A stretch of 64,000 bases of DNA from Vicia villosa (GCF_029867415.1 NW_026705213.1:972846-1036845); one strand, 5' to 3'. Positions 23,863-36,276 are shown, numbered from the stretch's first letter. The notes: generated by a model not told the origin, from the sequence alone. Numbers and translations: made by a program.

Positions 23863-25797
23863 GATTTGCAGGTACAGAGAAAAAAGGGGGGGATTGGCCG
23901 CAAAAAGAGCCCTGTGCAGAGCAAAAAAAAATCGTGGGAGCAGTGAAGATGGTGGAAGAGGTTTGAGGCGTATTCAAGTAGTTTTGAAGACCAAGAACGC
24001 ATCCCCGACCTTCCCTGGACCGAATAGGATTGTCCCTAACGTTCAAAGCATCCAGAATCACCTTCAAAAAACGCCCTCGGTTTGCAATTTCCAAATTTTT
24101 TCGATTGCATTGATTGGTACATTATAAATTAATTTTGAGGATATATGTGTGTTTATATGGATGTGTATATCGTTTCAGTATGGTTTAATTGTTGGTTTGG
24201 TGCAGAAACCGTAGTTCACCATTGTTAGGTCTTGAAGCTCCATATTTGGGGTCTTTTAGTTACAAGTAAAATTAGCACAAACCGATAGTACCATTGGATT
24301 CGGAAGGCAATTTCTAGTCAATCCACGTCCTTGTAATTCATTTATTTGCTGTGCTTGTGTGGATTCAGATTTACAGGGAAAACAACGTTACTGTTCGCTA
24401 ACAGCGGAGACGGAGAAGAAGAAGCGCGCAAGTTTGTTAATTCAAATGGTCGATTTTATTTTCGTATATTATATTTGGTAACTGTTGCAATATCAGCGAA
24501 TAGCGAATGCTTAAGTGGAGAAGCCATGCGTCATAAGGTCTTGGTATGTTAGGGAGGGGGTTCGATCCTCACTCCCTACATTATTTTGTGGAATTTCTTT
24601 GGTTCTTCCTATTTGCAGATCCTGCGCGACGAGGATACAATCGTTGGATCTCCAGCAAACAGGATCCATCGCTCTACAGCGTGAGGTTCCACCATGAACA
24701 CTCAAGAGCCGACAGCACAGGATTGCAACCCAGGTGTTATTATATATTTTTATTTATTTTTTCTTTTTTTGTTATTTAATTGTTTAAATTAGAAATTAAT
24801 TATTTATATTTAATCTAATTAAATTAATAATATAATTAAATTAGTATTAGGCTAGTAATTAGGATTTAGAAGTATTTCCTCGATTTATTTTGGTTGTCCA
24901 ATTTAATTTATTTAATCAGGTTTAAACCACTATTAAATCACAAAACCCTAGAGGTCGATCATTGCATTAGGGTTTTGCCAATCCTACTGCCCATTTGGCA
25001 AAAAAACATTAATTCGATTAATTCTTGATTAATATAACTTTCTCCTCGATCCGACTATATCTATTAGTCGCATTGGCGAGAAATAAATTTCATCTAATTA
25101 ATTTATTCGTCAATATTAATTTGACTAATTTCTGACTAATTCTCTCCTCGACCCGACTAAATCTATTAGTCGCAATGACGAGAGATAAAATAATAAAACG
25201 TAAATAATTGAATTTGTTGTCATGTAATAACCAAATCTATTGGTTATGAGAGGCAACGATAAAACCCATAATTTGATTACAAAAGTTAAAATACATTTTA
25301 TTTGCTGCTCGTGACGATCGAATCTATCGGTAACCAGCAATACATTACTTAATCCGTTAACTATAATGATCAAATCTATTGATCATCGCACCTAGCGGTA
25401 ACATATCCAATCAGGGTTGTACGCCAAAACATTTAAAACACACTAAACCACGAAACTACAGATTTTCATCTCTTCAATACTGCGATTTTCAAATCTACGA
25501 TAAGGTAATTCAAAACACCTTCGAACTTCGCATTTCAAAAATTACGATAGGCCATTCAAAAAGCCTTCAAACCATTCAAATCAAATTCAAAGGCGTACAA
25601 CCCTGTGCCCGAACTACGTTGACTCTGATTCTCCCTAAGGAGATACGTAGGCACTTGGATAACCAAGGCGAGTCCCCTTCCTCAAAACCTCAATTCAGTT
25701 CAAATCTCACTTTTTGCCCTATTCACTTCCTTAGCTATTAAATCTGAATATTTTAGCCATAAGCCTTTACCTTAGATGCAAACCTTAGGAAAGGATT

Positions 25798-25820
25798 GAG
25801 GGTGCCTAACACATTCCCTC
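25798..25820 (+). other. U5 hairpin, element 2 5' LTR
   Basis: GAGGG (25798-25802) pairs with CCCTC (25816-25820) around TGCCTAACACATT. In the 3' LTR copy the stem is 9 bp. Confidence 0.6.
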
Positions 25821-25936
25821 GACCTGATTATAATAATCTTACCCCAATCTCTTAACTGCGTAAGGTTTCCTATTCGCCTTGGTAGAATAGGTTGCGACTC
25901 TAAAAAACCTTTAATTTTAGGGCAGGTTGCTACAGC

Positions 25937-25954
25937 TGGCGACTCTGCTGGGGA
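25937..25954 (+). other. Element 2 primer-binding site
   Basis: TGGCGACTCTGCTGGGGA, two bases after the 5' LTR. Identical to that of element 1, so both would use the same tRNA primer. Confidence 0.92.
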
Positions 25955-26589
25955 TAACTATAATGGTGAATTATTAGGCTCCTAAGGCTTGAAAGGGTTT
26001 AGGTTTTTGGCAAACGGTTTAGGTTTTTGGCGAAATTTTTAGGGTTTCAGATTAGGGTTTATGGTTTATTGTAAATATTTAAAATTCTATTTATTTATTA
26101 TTTATTTATTTGCCATTACATTTATTTACCGTAATTCATTTATTTACTGCAATTCAATTAAGTATTTATTTATTTGAATATGTGTTATTTCATTGCTTTT
26201 CGTGGGATATATAAATTGTTGTTAAACCTAAGCGTGGGAGTTATATTTAAGACCAGAGGGGAATTACATCGCCTACGAGTCTTATTATAATTCCACTCAG
26301 AGTGGGTTGAACATCCGGAAATGTCTGATACGAAGCTTGACTTTGTTGAGGGCAGGACTTGGTGTTTAGCTGATCTCTCTGGGAACCTACCCCTAAAACT
26401 CGAACCTCATGGATAAAATGAGTTGTTCTAAAATCCAAAGAGACAAAAAGTCTCGGCGGCTACGAACGACCCCATGAGACCTTCTAGAACATACCAATGC
26501 GAAGGGTAGGCACCCTAAGCCGTTACGTCGGACCTATGAACCTAGGGCTTATGTGCTTATGTGCAATTTATATACTGCGAATGTCTTGC
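25955..26589 (+). other. Element 2 leader, non-repetitive part
   Basis: Non-coding. Contains AAACGGTTTAGGTTTTTGG-type short repeats near 26000-26050 and (TTTA)-rich sequence near 26090-26180. Confidence 0.6.
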
Positions 26590-27470
26590 GTTTTAATTTT
26601 TGCAGGTATTCCTAGGTGTTCCCTGGCCTGCAGGGACTCTATTTCGAAGACCATGTCCTTCCCACGAAGGGCATCTACATTTATGCACGTTGATTGGCCT
26701 CCCGATTGCCATGAGACCTAGTGACTGTCATGAACGGTCACTTCGCGCCTGCATCTACGAACTCCCTAGCCTGTAGGGAGTTTCCTTTTATATCTTTGTA
26801 TTTTTTACATCTACGTGTCCTTCCCATGAAGGACATCTTCGTTTACGCACGTCGATTGGCCTCTCGATGGCCATGAGATCTAGTGACTGTCTAGAACGGT
26901 CACCCCGTGCTTTCATCTACGTATTCCCTAGCCTGTAGGGATTCTTTTTCTAAAACCGCATCCTTCGCACAAAGGACATCTTCGTTAGCATACGTCGATT
27001 GGCCTCTCGATGGCCATGAGATCCAGTGACTGTCTTGAACGGTCACCCCGTGCTTACTCCTACGTACTCCCTAGCCTATAGGGATTTTCTTTTTTCGTCC
27101 ATGTGTTTTTACAACGACACGTCCTTCCACTGAAAGACACCATCATTAAAGCACGTCGATTGGCCTCTCGATGGCCATGAGATCTAGTGACTGTCTTGAA
27201 CGGTCACTCCGTGCTTATTCCCGCGCACCCTCTAACTTGTAGGGTTTTGGATTTCCATTCATACATCTCTCATCCCTAGCCTTTAGGGATTTCTCTTCAT
27301 CCGATATTGTCCTTAGATAGGTTGTGTTCCGCATATATAACCTTCCCACGAGGGACAACCTCATTGGTACACGTAGAACGGCCTCTCGATGGCCATGAGA
27401 TTTGGTGACTGTCTTGAACAGTCACCAGCCGCTACCTTCTGCATACTCCCTAATCTAAGGGATTTCCATT
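26590..27470 (+). repeat. Leader tandem array, ~170-base units with four hairpins each
   Basis: About five degenerate units. Each has, in order: CCCTA-TAGGG; TCCTTC-GAAGGA; GGCC-GGCC around TCTCGAT; and GTGACTG with CGGTCAC. Variants keep pairing: the first copy has CCCTG with CAGGG (near 26618), and the last has GGTGACTG with CAGTCACC (near 27400). No coding frame runs through. It lies between primer site and the rest of the element, where packaging and dimerisation signals lie in related elements. Confidence 0.8.
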
Positions 27471-30400
27471 GGCGTGTCATAACATCTACCTTGCATATTT
27501 CGCTAGGGTCTAATGTCATCCCAAAATCCGCATAGACTATCCCTAGGTTATATCAGTCGCATGTGTGTATCGCATTGCATACAAGGAGTTATGATACACA
27601 ATAAAAAAGGAGTCTTTTGCATACGCACGCATTTGCATTTTCATGCATTCATACATTTTCCTTTGCATTTCTATCTTCGCCCGCATCCACACTTACCGTG
27701 CTAGCCGATTTCCTGAAACTCATGGAGAAAAATCAAAGGATCATAAACTATGGAGAAAGGAAGATAAATTATTGGGGATGAGCTTGGTCATACAAATGGA
27801 AAAAGGAATGCCTTTCACCATGCTAGATGCATGTCCACGCCTTGTCGTAACAGGATTTTAAATACAACAAAGGTTATTGTCGAGCAAGGATTAGTTCAAC
27901 AAAAGAGTTCCCTCATAGATACACTCAAGGGGTATCTAGTTATAAAGGGGTTCATCTTAGAACGTAACAAAACTTACAAGGACGCTCTATGATAACTTGG
28001 GGGGCAAGGGTCATACCAACTGGGGTAATACCCTGAACAAAGATACGATCGAGGGAAGGCGACATGTGCTAACCCCACACCAAGGAAAAAAGAGTCATAG
28101 GTGTTCTTTGTAAATTTACAAATGCTGAAGGTTGCAAATGGTGTGATACTATCCTTAGAAAAAGAAAAAGAGGTTCAGTCAAAGGAAACTCATGAAGTTC
28201 CGATACGACAAAAACCCACCGCTAACGATTTATTCCCAACAGGTTTGACATGTCCAAGGAGAACTCGAGGTTACCCTTCACTTCTACAAGTTCATCAACT
28301 AAGGAGTAAAACAAGGTCAATGGATATACAAAGGAGATTGTCCCTAGGATCAATAGGTGTTTATCATGCTCAGAATTTCAACCCCTACGATCGCTAAGTG
28401 TTACTCAAGATAAAAAGTTGTACCTTCGGATTAGCAATTCTAATGGGATGACCATGCAGGTTTTGGAGTCAATTCATTTTGCTCACTATTACAACTTTCC
28501 AGGTTTTAGGATTATTAACAAACTTAAGGGAGAATGACGAATACAAATAACTAAGTCTCGCTAAACGTATGCTTTCAAGGTAAGACCGAGCCGAGGATGT
28601 ACAGGCATTGTTTCAATTCCCAAACAGTGGAGATATAAGGATGTTAATCCCTCGTTACCCCCTCGAGCCAGGAGTTCGAGCTTGTTTCTACTTTTAAAAA
28701 AAAAACCTTGATTTTAACCGGGGGCAGGGTAGATTTCAATTAATTCAATGGCGTATTTTGGTTGTCAAGAGAATCAGTCAATCCAAGCAAAGTTCAAGCA
28801 TCAGGATCAAGCAAAGCAAAGGTTCGAGCATATCTTCTTCCTTGCGTTCATCCAAGATTGAGGAAGCAATGGAGATAACATTCACAACATCTTCTTCCTC
28901 AACACATCATTCAAGATCGAGGAGGTATCAAAGTCGGAGCATACAAATCAAAATCAACATGGCAGTCACAATATTCATAATCCAAGGATCAAAAAGAGCA
29001 TTCAAAAAAAGGAAGAAAGCGCCCGCTAAGTCAAAATGAAAATTCCATGAAAGAAAATAAAATGACTTAGGCAAAATTTAGGGCATCCCGATGGATCAAA
29101 TTCAAAGGAATTGGTTCATGCAAAAATAAGGGATACAAAAAACAAAGGATAAATATAAAGGATAATCTTGTGACTGCTAAATCATCAAAGCTTCCCATCA
29201 ATGCTTGATCTCTACAACATTTTTCATCGGTGATTGGATCTTCACTAATGCTTCTGCTCAACATCAAAACTGAATCGATTCTCTTGCAAACAAAGCACAT
29301 TCATTGGATTAGGAGAATTTTTAGGATTTGGAGAACATCAAGGAGAAAGGGGTGGGTTAAATAAATTTTGAGCCTTATAATCCATTGTTTCTTAAAACTG
29401 TGAATCAGGCCAAGTTACAACCTTTAAAAGTCCTAATTGAGGCAAGGTTAACTATGAAAGCATGTTAAAGCAGGATTTTGTTATGCTGGCTCCTAAAGTT
29501 TGTTAAAACTGTTCCTAACCACTGCGCTTCTTCAAGCATTCATTTCTAATCATCCAGTCCTGATTCATAACGGACTTCGATTTCAAAACTTGCATACACA
29601 TCGCATTGGAGGTACTTCTCAAAGGGTACAACGTCATCTACGAACGTACACTTAGCATCAAGAAGATCTCGAAATTGGTTAATCAAAGGAGACCATTTCT
29701 GATAAGGACTCTGGAATGGGGGAACCACATCTAGGGGGTTCTCCTAAACAGGGGCAAAATTTCAAGGATCACAGGGGCATGCAATCAAACATCCTATTTA
29801 CTAGGAGCATTCTTCCTAAAGTCCAATCGACTCGGGTCACATCTCGAAGCAATCAGGGACATGTCAAACATGGGAAGAATTCAAATTCAAAGGATAGAAC
29901 ACTGTGGATAACCTTCCATATCCTGGAGACAAGGGCATACCCTGCAATACAAACGCTGAGGCATATGAATCACATTCGTATGACAAGGTTATTTCGTGAA
30001 GCACTTCCTTCATAACTTGGAGATCAAAGGCATCCTTTTCCACTAAATATTGGGGCATTGGATATCAAATCTATAAAGTAAACAATTCAAAAGGTTAAAG
30101 GTGTGGAGAACCTCAAAAAGGTTAAAGGTGGAGAACCCCGAAAAGGTGAAAGGTACGAATTGCAAAAGGTGAAAGACATGGAGAACTTCGAAAATTCAAA
30201 AGCGTGGAGTAATTCAAAGGGCCAAACCGGGGCAAGGCGAACAACAAAAGGAAAAGGCGTTCTCACACTTTACAACCTCAAACCAATATTTCTCCTAACT
30301 ACGATCTTCAAAGTTCAAAAAACAGGTATTAGGGAATCACGCTAGCATCCAACAACCTTACAACTTTAACAAGCTATATACGCTTTCGGTTACCAACAAC

Positions 30401-30499
30401 CTAGAATTGGAGCATCATGCAAATATACATAAGTCATGCATTACATACATTGGTTAATACACTACAACATCCGAGTCATCATTCTGGTACTAAACCATA
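27471..30499 (+). other. Element 2 internal region, non-coding
   Basis: No gag, protease, RT, RNase H or integrase motif in any frame. Positions 27476-28156 are the source of the extra segment in the 3' LTR. A purine run with GGGGGCAGGG at 28720-28732 resembles an extra polypurine tract. 29021-29090 matches element 1's 3' module. An open frame at 28758-29039 is Ser/Lys/Arg-rich low-complexity sequence and is not called. Confidence 0.65.
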
Positions 30500-30880
30500 T
30501 TATCCACCTGCTTCCCGGTAACCTTACCGATGACAGTAACCTTACTGTTGGTTTATTTCCAATCACCTGATTGATGCTTCCGGTAACCTTACCGATGACA
30601 GTAACCTTACTGTTGGTTTATTTCCAATCACCTGATTGATGCTTTCCGGTAACCTTACCGATGCCAGTAACCTTACTGATGATAGCAACCTTACCGATGC
30701 CAGTGACCTTACTGAGATATTCTTCCCAATCGCCTGATTGATGCTTTCCGGTAACCTTACCGATGCCAGTAACCTTACTGATGATGGCAACCTTACGGAT
30801 GATAGCAACCTTACGGAGATACTCACCCGATCACCTGATTGATGTATCCCGGTAACCTTACCGATGATAGCAACCTTGTT
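30500..30880 (+). repeat. Array of CxGTAACCTTACxG inverted repeats
   Basis: Degenerate units combining TTTCCAATCACCTGATTGATGC-like spacers with CGGTAACCTTACCG (30516, and several more) or CAGTAACCTTACTG (30534 and more). Both versions are self-complementary, the second base pair changing from G-C to A-T. Confidence 0.8.
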
Positions 30881-31144
30881 GTTCATTTCACTCATAAATA
30901 AACTATGCATATGCATAAGCATAAGCATTGCGCAAACATTACCAAGTCGGCATAAGCATAGCCGTGGTGTAGGTACAAATATGGTTTAAACAGATTCAAT
31001 AAGGAGATAAAATCTTGGGATTGACGTCAGCATCAACATACGTACATACGGATTAGCATATGCATATCATCTAGTGCATTCGCATACTACAAGAAGCCCA
31101 GTTTCCGACCCTCGAGTCGTGAGTTTCCAACCCTCGCGTTGTGA

Positions 31145-31960
31145 TAGGTACGCTTGTCAGAACCATGGCAGGCAATTCCTTTATTACAGGTAAATTTGCT
31201 AGAACTATAGCAAATGATCTCTTCTTATGCAGGTACGCTTGTCAGAACCATGGCAAGTAATTCTTGTGGTGCAGGTAAACTTGTCCGAACAAGGGCAAGT
31301 GACTCCAAATGGTGCAGGTGAAACTTGTCCGAACAAGGGCAAGTGACTCCAAATGGTGCAGGTGAAATTTGTCCGAGCCAGGGCAAATGATCCAAATGGT
31401 GCAGGTGAAATTTGTCCGAACCAGGGCAAATGCTCCAAATGGTGCAGGTGAAATTTGTCCGAACCGGGGCAAATGATCCAAATGGTGTAGGTGAAATTTG
31501 TCCGAGCCAGGGCAAATGATCCAAATGGTGTAGGTGAAATTTGTCCGAACCAGGGCAAATGATCCAAATGGTGTAGGTGAAATTTGTCCGAACCAGGGCA
31601 AATGATCCAAATGGTGTAGGTGAAATTTGTCCGAACCAGGGCAAATGATCAAAATGGTGTAGGTGAAATTTGTCCGAACCAGGGCAAATGATCCAAATGG
31701 TGTAGGTGAAATTTGTCCGAGCCAGGGCAAATGATCCAAATGGTGCAGGTGAAATTTGTGTGAACAAGGGCAGATGATCCAAATGGTGCAGGTGAGCTTG
31801 TCAGGACTATGACAAGTAATCCTATTGGTGCAGGAGAACTTGCTAGAGCTATAGCAAGTGATCCTTTTGGGGTTCACAAAATTACGGAAACTTACTAGAA
31901 CTATAGTAAGTGGGGTTCACAAACTACGAAAGCTTGCTAGCGCTATAGCAAGTTAACTAT
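31145..31960 (+). repeat. 43-base tandem array of covarying hairpins
   Basis: About 17 units, the central ones exactly 43 bases apart (for example starts at 31561, 31604 and 31647). Each contains two 8-base arms around a 6-base loop close to GAACCA: ATTTGTCC/GGGCAAAT in the centre, ACTTGTCC/GGGCAAGT at 31270-31350, and ATTTGCTA/TAGCAAAT, ACTTGCTA/TAGCAAGT and ACTTACTA/TAGTAAGT towards the ends. Because 43 is not a multiple of three and the unit lacks minus-strand stops, three long minus frames stay open; I treat them as artefacts. Confidence 0.88.
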
Positions 31961-32010
31961 CCACACAACAAAACTGCGAGTCGTCGCTATTGATAATTAC
32001 GTTTACCCAT

Positions 32011-32246
32011 CACGTTAGTCCCTCGGCAGTGATCAAAGGGTTTACGAAAGGTTCTTCAATAGGGTTTATCACGTTAGTCCCTCGGCAGTGATCTTCTTCA
32101 AGACTACAAAGGGTTTCACAAAGGGGTTTTACAAAAGGTTCTTCAATGGGGTTTATCACGTTAGTCCCTCGGCAGTGATCTTCTTCAAGACTACAAAGGG
32201 TTTCACAAAGGGGTTTTACAAAAGGTTCTTCAATGGGGTTTATCAC
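32011..32246 (+). repeat. 87-base tandem repeat, left part
   Basis: Units starting CACGTTAGTCCCTCGG at 32011, 32070, 32157 and 32244 (the first interval shorter, the others 87 bases). The fourth unit is interrupted by the solo LTR and continues at 37736. Each unit can pair ATCAC with GTGAT around the CCCTCGG loop. Confidence 0.85.
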
Positions 32247-32251
32247 GTTAG
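32247..32251. repeat. Target-site duplication GTTAG (left, solo LTR)
   Basis: Matches 37736-37740. Confidence 0.88.
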
Positions 32252-32440
32252 TGTCGCGGGCGAAAAATCGTTGTCTTTTTTCGGGATGAGACACCTGATG
32301 CCTTCTTTGGGCTCGAGTGCTCAAAAAATGATTTTTCTTTTGTACCGACCAAACTTTTTATTGTTTCCAAAGGAGGAAAAGGAAAAAAGCTGCAATAACC
32401 TAAAAGTGGGGGGAGAGATCTTTGGGTAAGAGGGTTGGTT

Positions 32441-32472
32441 ATACGAAGGGAAGGTATTAGCACCCAACGTAT
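32441..32472 (-). other. U5 hairpin, solo LTR
   Basis: ATACGAAGGG (32441-32450) against CCCAACGTAT (32463-32472): five outer and three inner pairs with two mismatches, loop TGCTAATACCTT in element sense. Confidence 0.65.
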
Positions 32473-32929
32473 CTATAGTACTCTATAGGTTTCTTTGCTT
32501 TGTTTTTTCATTCCATGTTATTGAGAGGTTCTTGTGAGAAAGAGGTGGGACCTAAAGTGTTTGTTTGATTATGCTCGCAAAGATCAACGCGATCTTCTGC
32601 ATACATATCCCTTAGAGGGAATCAGAGCATCTGTAGCTCGGGGTCTACGGGTGCTAAGGTTTGAATGGTTTGAGGGAGAAGTTTTGCTCGCCAAGGATAC
32701 GACCTTGTGCCTACGTATTCTCAAAGGGATGTTGAGAAAGTCAGAGCAATCGTAGTTCCCACTTATGCTAGTGGGAGCAAAGGAAAAGAGACAAATGTCA
32801 TCTAAATGTTCGATGTATCTAATCTATATCATCACACACATCTGTTTGATTTTTGTTTGAAAATCTTTTCATTATAAGCCCTGGGCCATGCCACTTATGG
32901 TGCTTAGAATGATAAAGATGCTTTTTAGC

Positions 32930-33510
32930 CAGCCTTGTGGCAAAAACTTTCAATGAAGTCAGCCTTGTGACAAAAAGTTTTGATTAATCAGCCAGCCTTG
33001 TGGCAAAAGTTTCAATGAAGTCAGCCTTGTGACAAAAACTTTGATTAATCAGCCAGTATGGTGGCAAAAAGGTTTGATTGATTAGCCAGCCTTGTGGCAA
33101 AAAAGTTTGATTGATTGATTGATTGATTGTTTGATTGTTTGATTGTTTGTGATGATATAGATGAGATACTCCTATCATAGAGATGATAAATGTCTAATCT
33201 CCTAGGGTATTTGTTTTGGATTATGGGGATGCTTATAAGAAGCCCGTGGGTCCTTGTACGAAGCCCAAGAGGAGGCTATCCGAGGGTCCTTGCATTGTAA
33301 GCCCAAGAGGAGGCTATGGGAGGGACAATCCAGGGTCCTTGCATTGTAAGCCCAAGAGGAGGCTATGGGAGGGTCACTCGTTTGTACAAAGCCCAAGGGG
33401 AGGCATGGTATAGTTGGTTTGAGCTCTTAGAGCGATTTCACCGGGAAACCATACTCTATGTCCTAACCTAAACTAGTGAGATTCTTTGCACGAAGCCCAA
33501 TAGGAGGCTA
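32930..33510. repeat. Short repeat clusters in solo LTR
   Basis: CAGCCTTGTGGCAAAA-type units (32930-33105), then (GATT)n with GTTTGATT units (33106-33150), then AAGCCCAAGAGGAGGCTATGG units (33240-33510). The GCC-GGC and AGCC-GGCT ends of the units are complementary. Confidence 0.75.
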
Positions 33511-33689
33511 TGGGGAACCTAGTGTTGTACTAAGTTGAACAAGCACACATATCACACATATGAACAAACATGAACAAGTATGAACAGGTACATGAACAAA
33601 TATGAACAGTTATATATAAGCACATATATATGACAAGGTATGTGTATATAATGGAGTTTATGAAGGAAATATACCTGTAAGCATGATCC

Positions 33690-33990
33690 ATTTGTATACA
33701 CAGGGGCTCGGGACTCATACTCGGGGAGAGGTCCACTTGAGTTTATTCAAAGCTATGTAAACAGGTATTTACAAAGGGCTTGGGACTTATACCTACATGG
33801 AGGCCCATGGTATATTTTTGGGAAGATTTAAAGAAAAACCTTCATTTTTGGTTTGTTACTCAAAGTTTAGAAAAACAGATTGAGATATGTACAAAAATGT
33901 ATGTGTACAATGAAATACCTAATTTCATGTACAGGAATGGGTATGTACAAAAGGGGCTTGGGACTTATACCTACATGGAGGCCCGTGGTA
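33690..33990. repeat. Two to three GGGCTTGGGACTTATACC repeats
   Basis: Units near 33697 (diverged), 33776 and 33955, each continuing to GGAGGCCC, so GGGC and GCCC ends can pair. Confidence 0.65.
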
Positions 33991-36267
33991 TTTTTGGAAA
34001 GTTTTGTTTCTTTGAAGTTTTATTGTTTTTAAAATGATTTGAAAACTGTTTTGAAAAGATTTTGTTAAGAAGTTTTATTGTTTTGAAAACTGTACAAAAA
34101 GAAAAGAAATGGGACTTACACTCTCTAATATTCGAGAGGACCCACTGTTTTGAAAAACAATGAGTTGCATGATTTGAAAGTGAATTGATTACTGTTGTGA
34201 AAACAGTTGATTGAGTTTTAGGCTTACCTCGAAGAATGAGAAAATTGGATTTCTGAGTTTGAGGTGTTACCGTGATCTTCAAGTGATGTGCTTGGAATAA
34301 ATTAGGATCTTAACAGATATTAAGAATCCACACCAGCAGAAAAGAAACGTCGAATAAGCTCACAGCTTTCAGCAATTCCATGATCATCCAGTAATTGTTT
34401 ATGGACTCCTACAGCAAATGGAAGACCAAACAAAACAGACAAATCCAAAAGACAACGGAGAAATAATCTCGAAGTCTCGGATGAAGTTAGAAAATTCCAG
34501 TAATGTGCAACAGTAATCAAATCAAAATTTAAATGATTAACTACACAAAATAATATGAAAATATCAAATTCAAACTAAATTAATTCTAAAAGAAGATATT
34601 TTTTGTAGTTTTTTCATGAAAAGAGAAAATAATTAGAAACATATACATCTAATATATTTTTTTGTTGTTTTAATTAGGATTAGAAAAGAAAAATAAAATC
34701 CTATATTAAAATTAAAATACTTAATCTCATGAAAATATTTATAGAAAAAATTAAAGGAGAGTTAGTTAAAAAAACTAATTGAATGGGCCAAGGAGTTTTA
34801 AACTGAAAAAGGAGGTGCAGGCCCAAGACTGAATTAAAAGGATGAAACAAAATGAACCGGACCGGGTCGGGTCAGTATGACCCGGATCCGCTAGCTCTTA
34901 TCACATGGGTTGGGTTTTATGAAAACCCTAAATTAACACAAGAGGGACCACGCCTCTTTCCATTTCTCTTACTCGTTTTACACGAGTTTTTTGTTCTTCC
35001 TGAAAAAAGAAACGATGAACAACAAGCTCATCTTCTCCCTCGGCTTTTTCTGGGTTTCAACAATTCCATGGAGGAAAAACAAAACCAGAGGTAACTCTCT
35101 CATCTCATTCTCAATTTCGTTTACAGTGAAGAACTAGTAACAATAGCTTATGGTCTTTTGCTCAGTGAACAACAACAACAGCGGCTTTCTCTCAATTGCT
35201 CTCTGTTGAACAACAACAATAAACCGAAGTCTTCTCTTTCGATCTTAGCTCGCGGCGGCCATGGAAAAGAACAACATAATATATTACTCGAATTCGCAAA
35301 CAGATGTACACCGGTATGTTTTTCGTTAACTCAGCTCTCAATCAAATTAGGAACATGAATTTATTTGGTTAGACCCCAAACTTATCACCACTGTTGTTCA
35401 TATTCAGACTCAAACACGCACAAGAACCAGAAACTAGCAAACGTAACAATTCTGTGCGGTTACTGTTTTACAGAAAAATAAAGTTCACAGAAATATTGTT
35501 GAGAATAAGCAGCGAGGAATCAGTTTACCTGCGGCGAGGAGGATTTCGCCGGTTTTAATTGCTAAGGTATGTTGTTTTTGATTGCTCTGCTTCTGGAAAA
35601 CCTATTGCAAACTGTTGTTTCTGAATTTTTGTCCAAGTCAGAACACTTACTTTGTGAATTGTTGTTGTGTGGATGTGATTCTGAACCGTGATTTTGTTGT
35701 TGTTGTCTCTGCGTTTTTTCACTTGCAGTTGCAGCAACAATAACTGCCTTCAATTTTTTTCCAGTGGCCTAATTTCTTTCATGAACAAAGGTAGAGACCC
35801 ACATGCTTTCTCTATTTTTTCTGGAAATTTTGTTTTAACAGAGAAATAGCAACAACAATATTGAGAGTAAGAGTGAAATTAACTTACCTACGGCGAGGAG
35901 GTGTTCGCCGGTTTATTATTGAGGTACGCCTTGAATTCTTTATTGTTACTAACAATTTCCCTAACAACTTTGCTTGTTGTTGTAGGCTTTTGATGAAGGT
36001 GATGCCATAACACCTCTTTGGATATTAGGGAGACTTGAAGATTGACTTCAAGTTGGAACTCTCCACCAAGGTATGAAGAATTTCTTCTTCACTCTCTTCA
36101 AACCATGGAACTTTGTAACTAGGAATTCTCACTTCTCAAGTGGTTTTCTTTGGTTTGAAGAATTGCTTCTTCTTGCCAAGAAACTTGAAAACTATGAGAG
36201 AAAAGAGAGAAATGAGAAAGCTAGTAGTATAGTAGCTTTGGTGTGATTTGCAATGAAGAGAACACTT

Positions 36268-36276
36268 CTATTTATA
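36268..36276 (-). promoter_or_regulatory. Solo LTR TATA box
   Basis: Minus-strand TATAAATAG preceded by CC, a strong plant TATA match, centrally placed in the LTR. Confidence 0.65.

Larger units (their letters stand above)
23067..25934 (+). repeat. Element 2 5' LTR
   Basis: 2868 bases. TATA box at 23852-23862, U5 hairpin at 25798-25820 and a PBS-like segment (TTGCGACTCT) at 25892-25901. AT-rich 23290-23640 and 24780-24900. Contains telobox-like AAACCCTA near 24943 and its inverse near 24968. Confidence 0.92.

Noticed and set aside
26590..27470. CRISPR-like look of repeats with spacers
   Set aside because: Units are long, degenerate and inside a plant retrotransposon leader; there are no cas genes and the setting is a plant nuclear genome.
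28758..29039. 93-codon Ser/Lys/Arg-rich open frame
   Set aside because: Low-complexity sequence in the non-coding interior of element 2 with no homologous domain visible.
31205..31877. Three overlapping minus-strand open frames of 120-211 codons with 43-residue repeats
   Set aside because: The 43-base unit has no minus-strand stop in any frame, so all three frames stay open automatically. Hairpin covariation explains the conservation better than coding.
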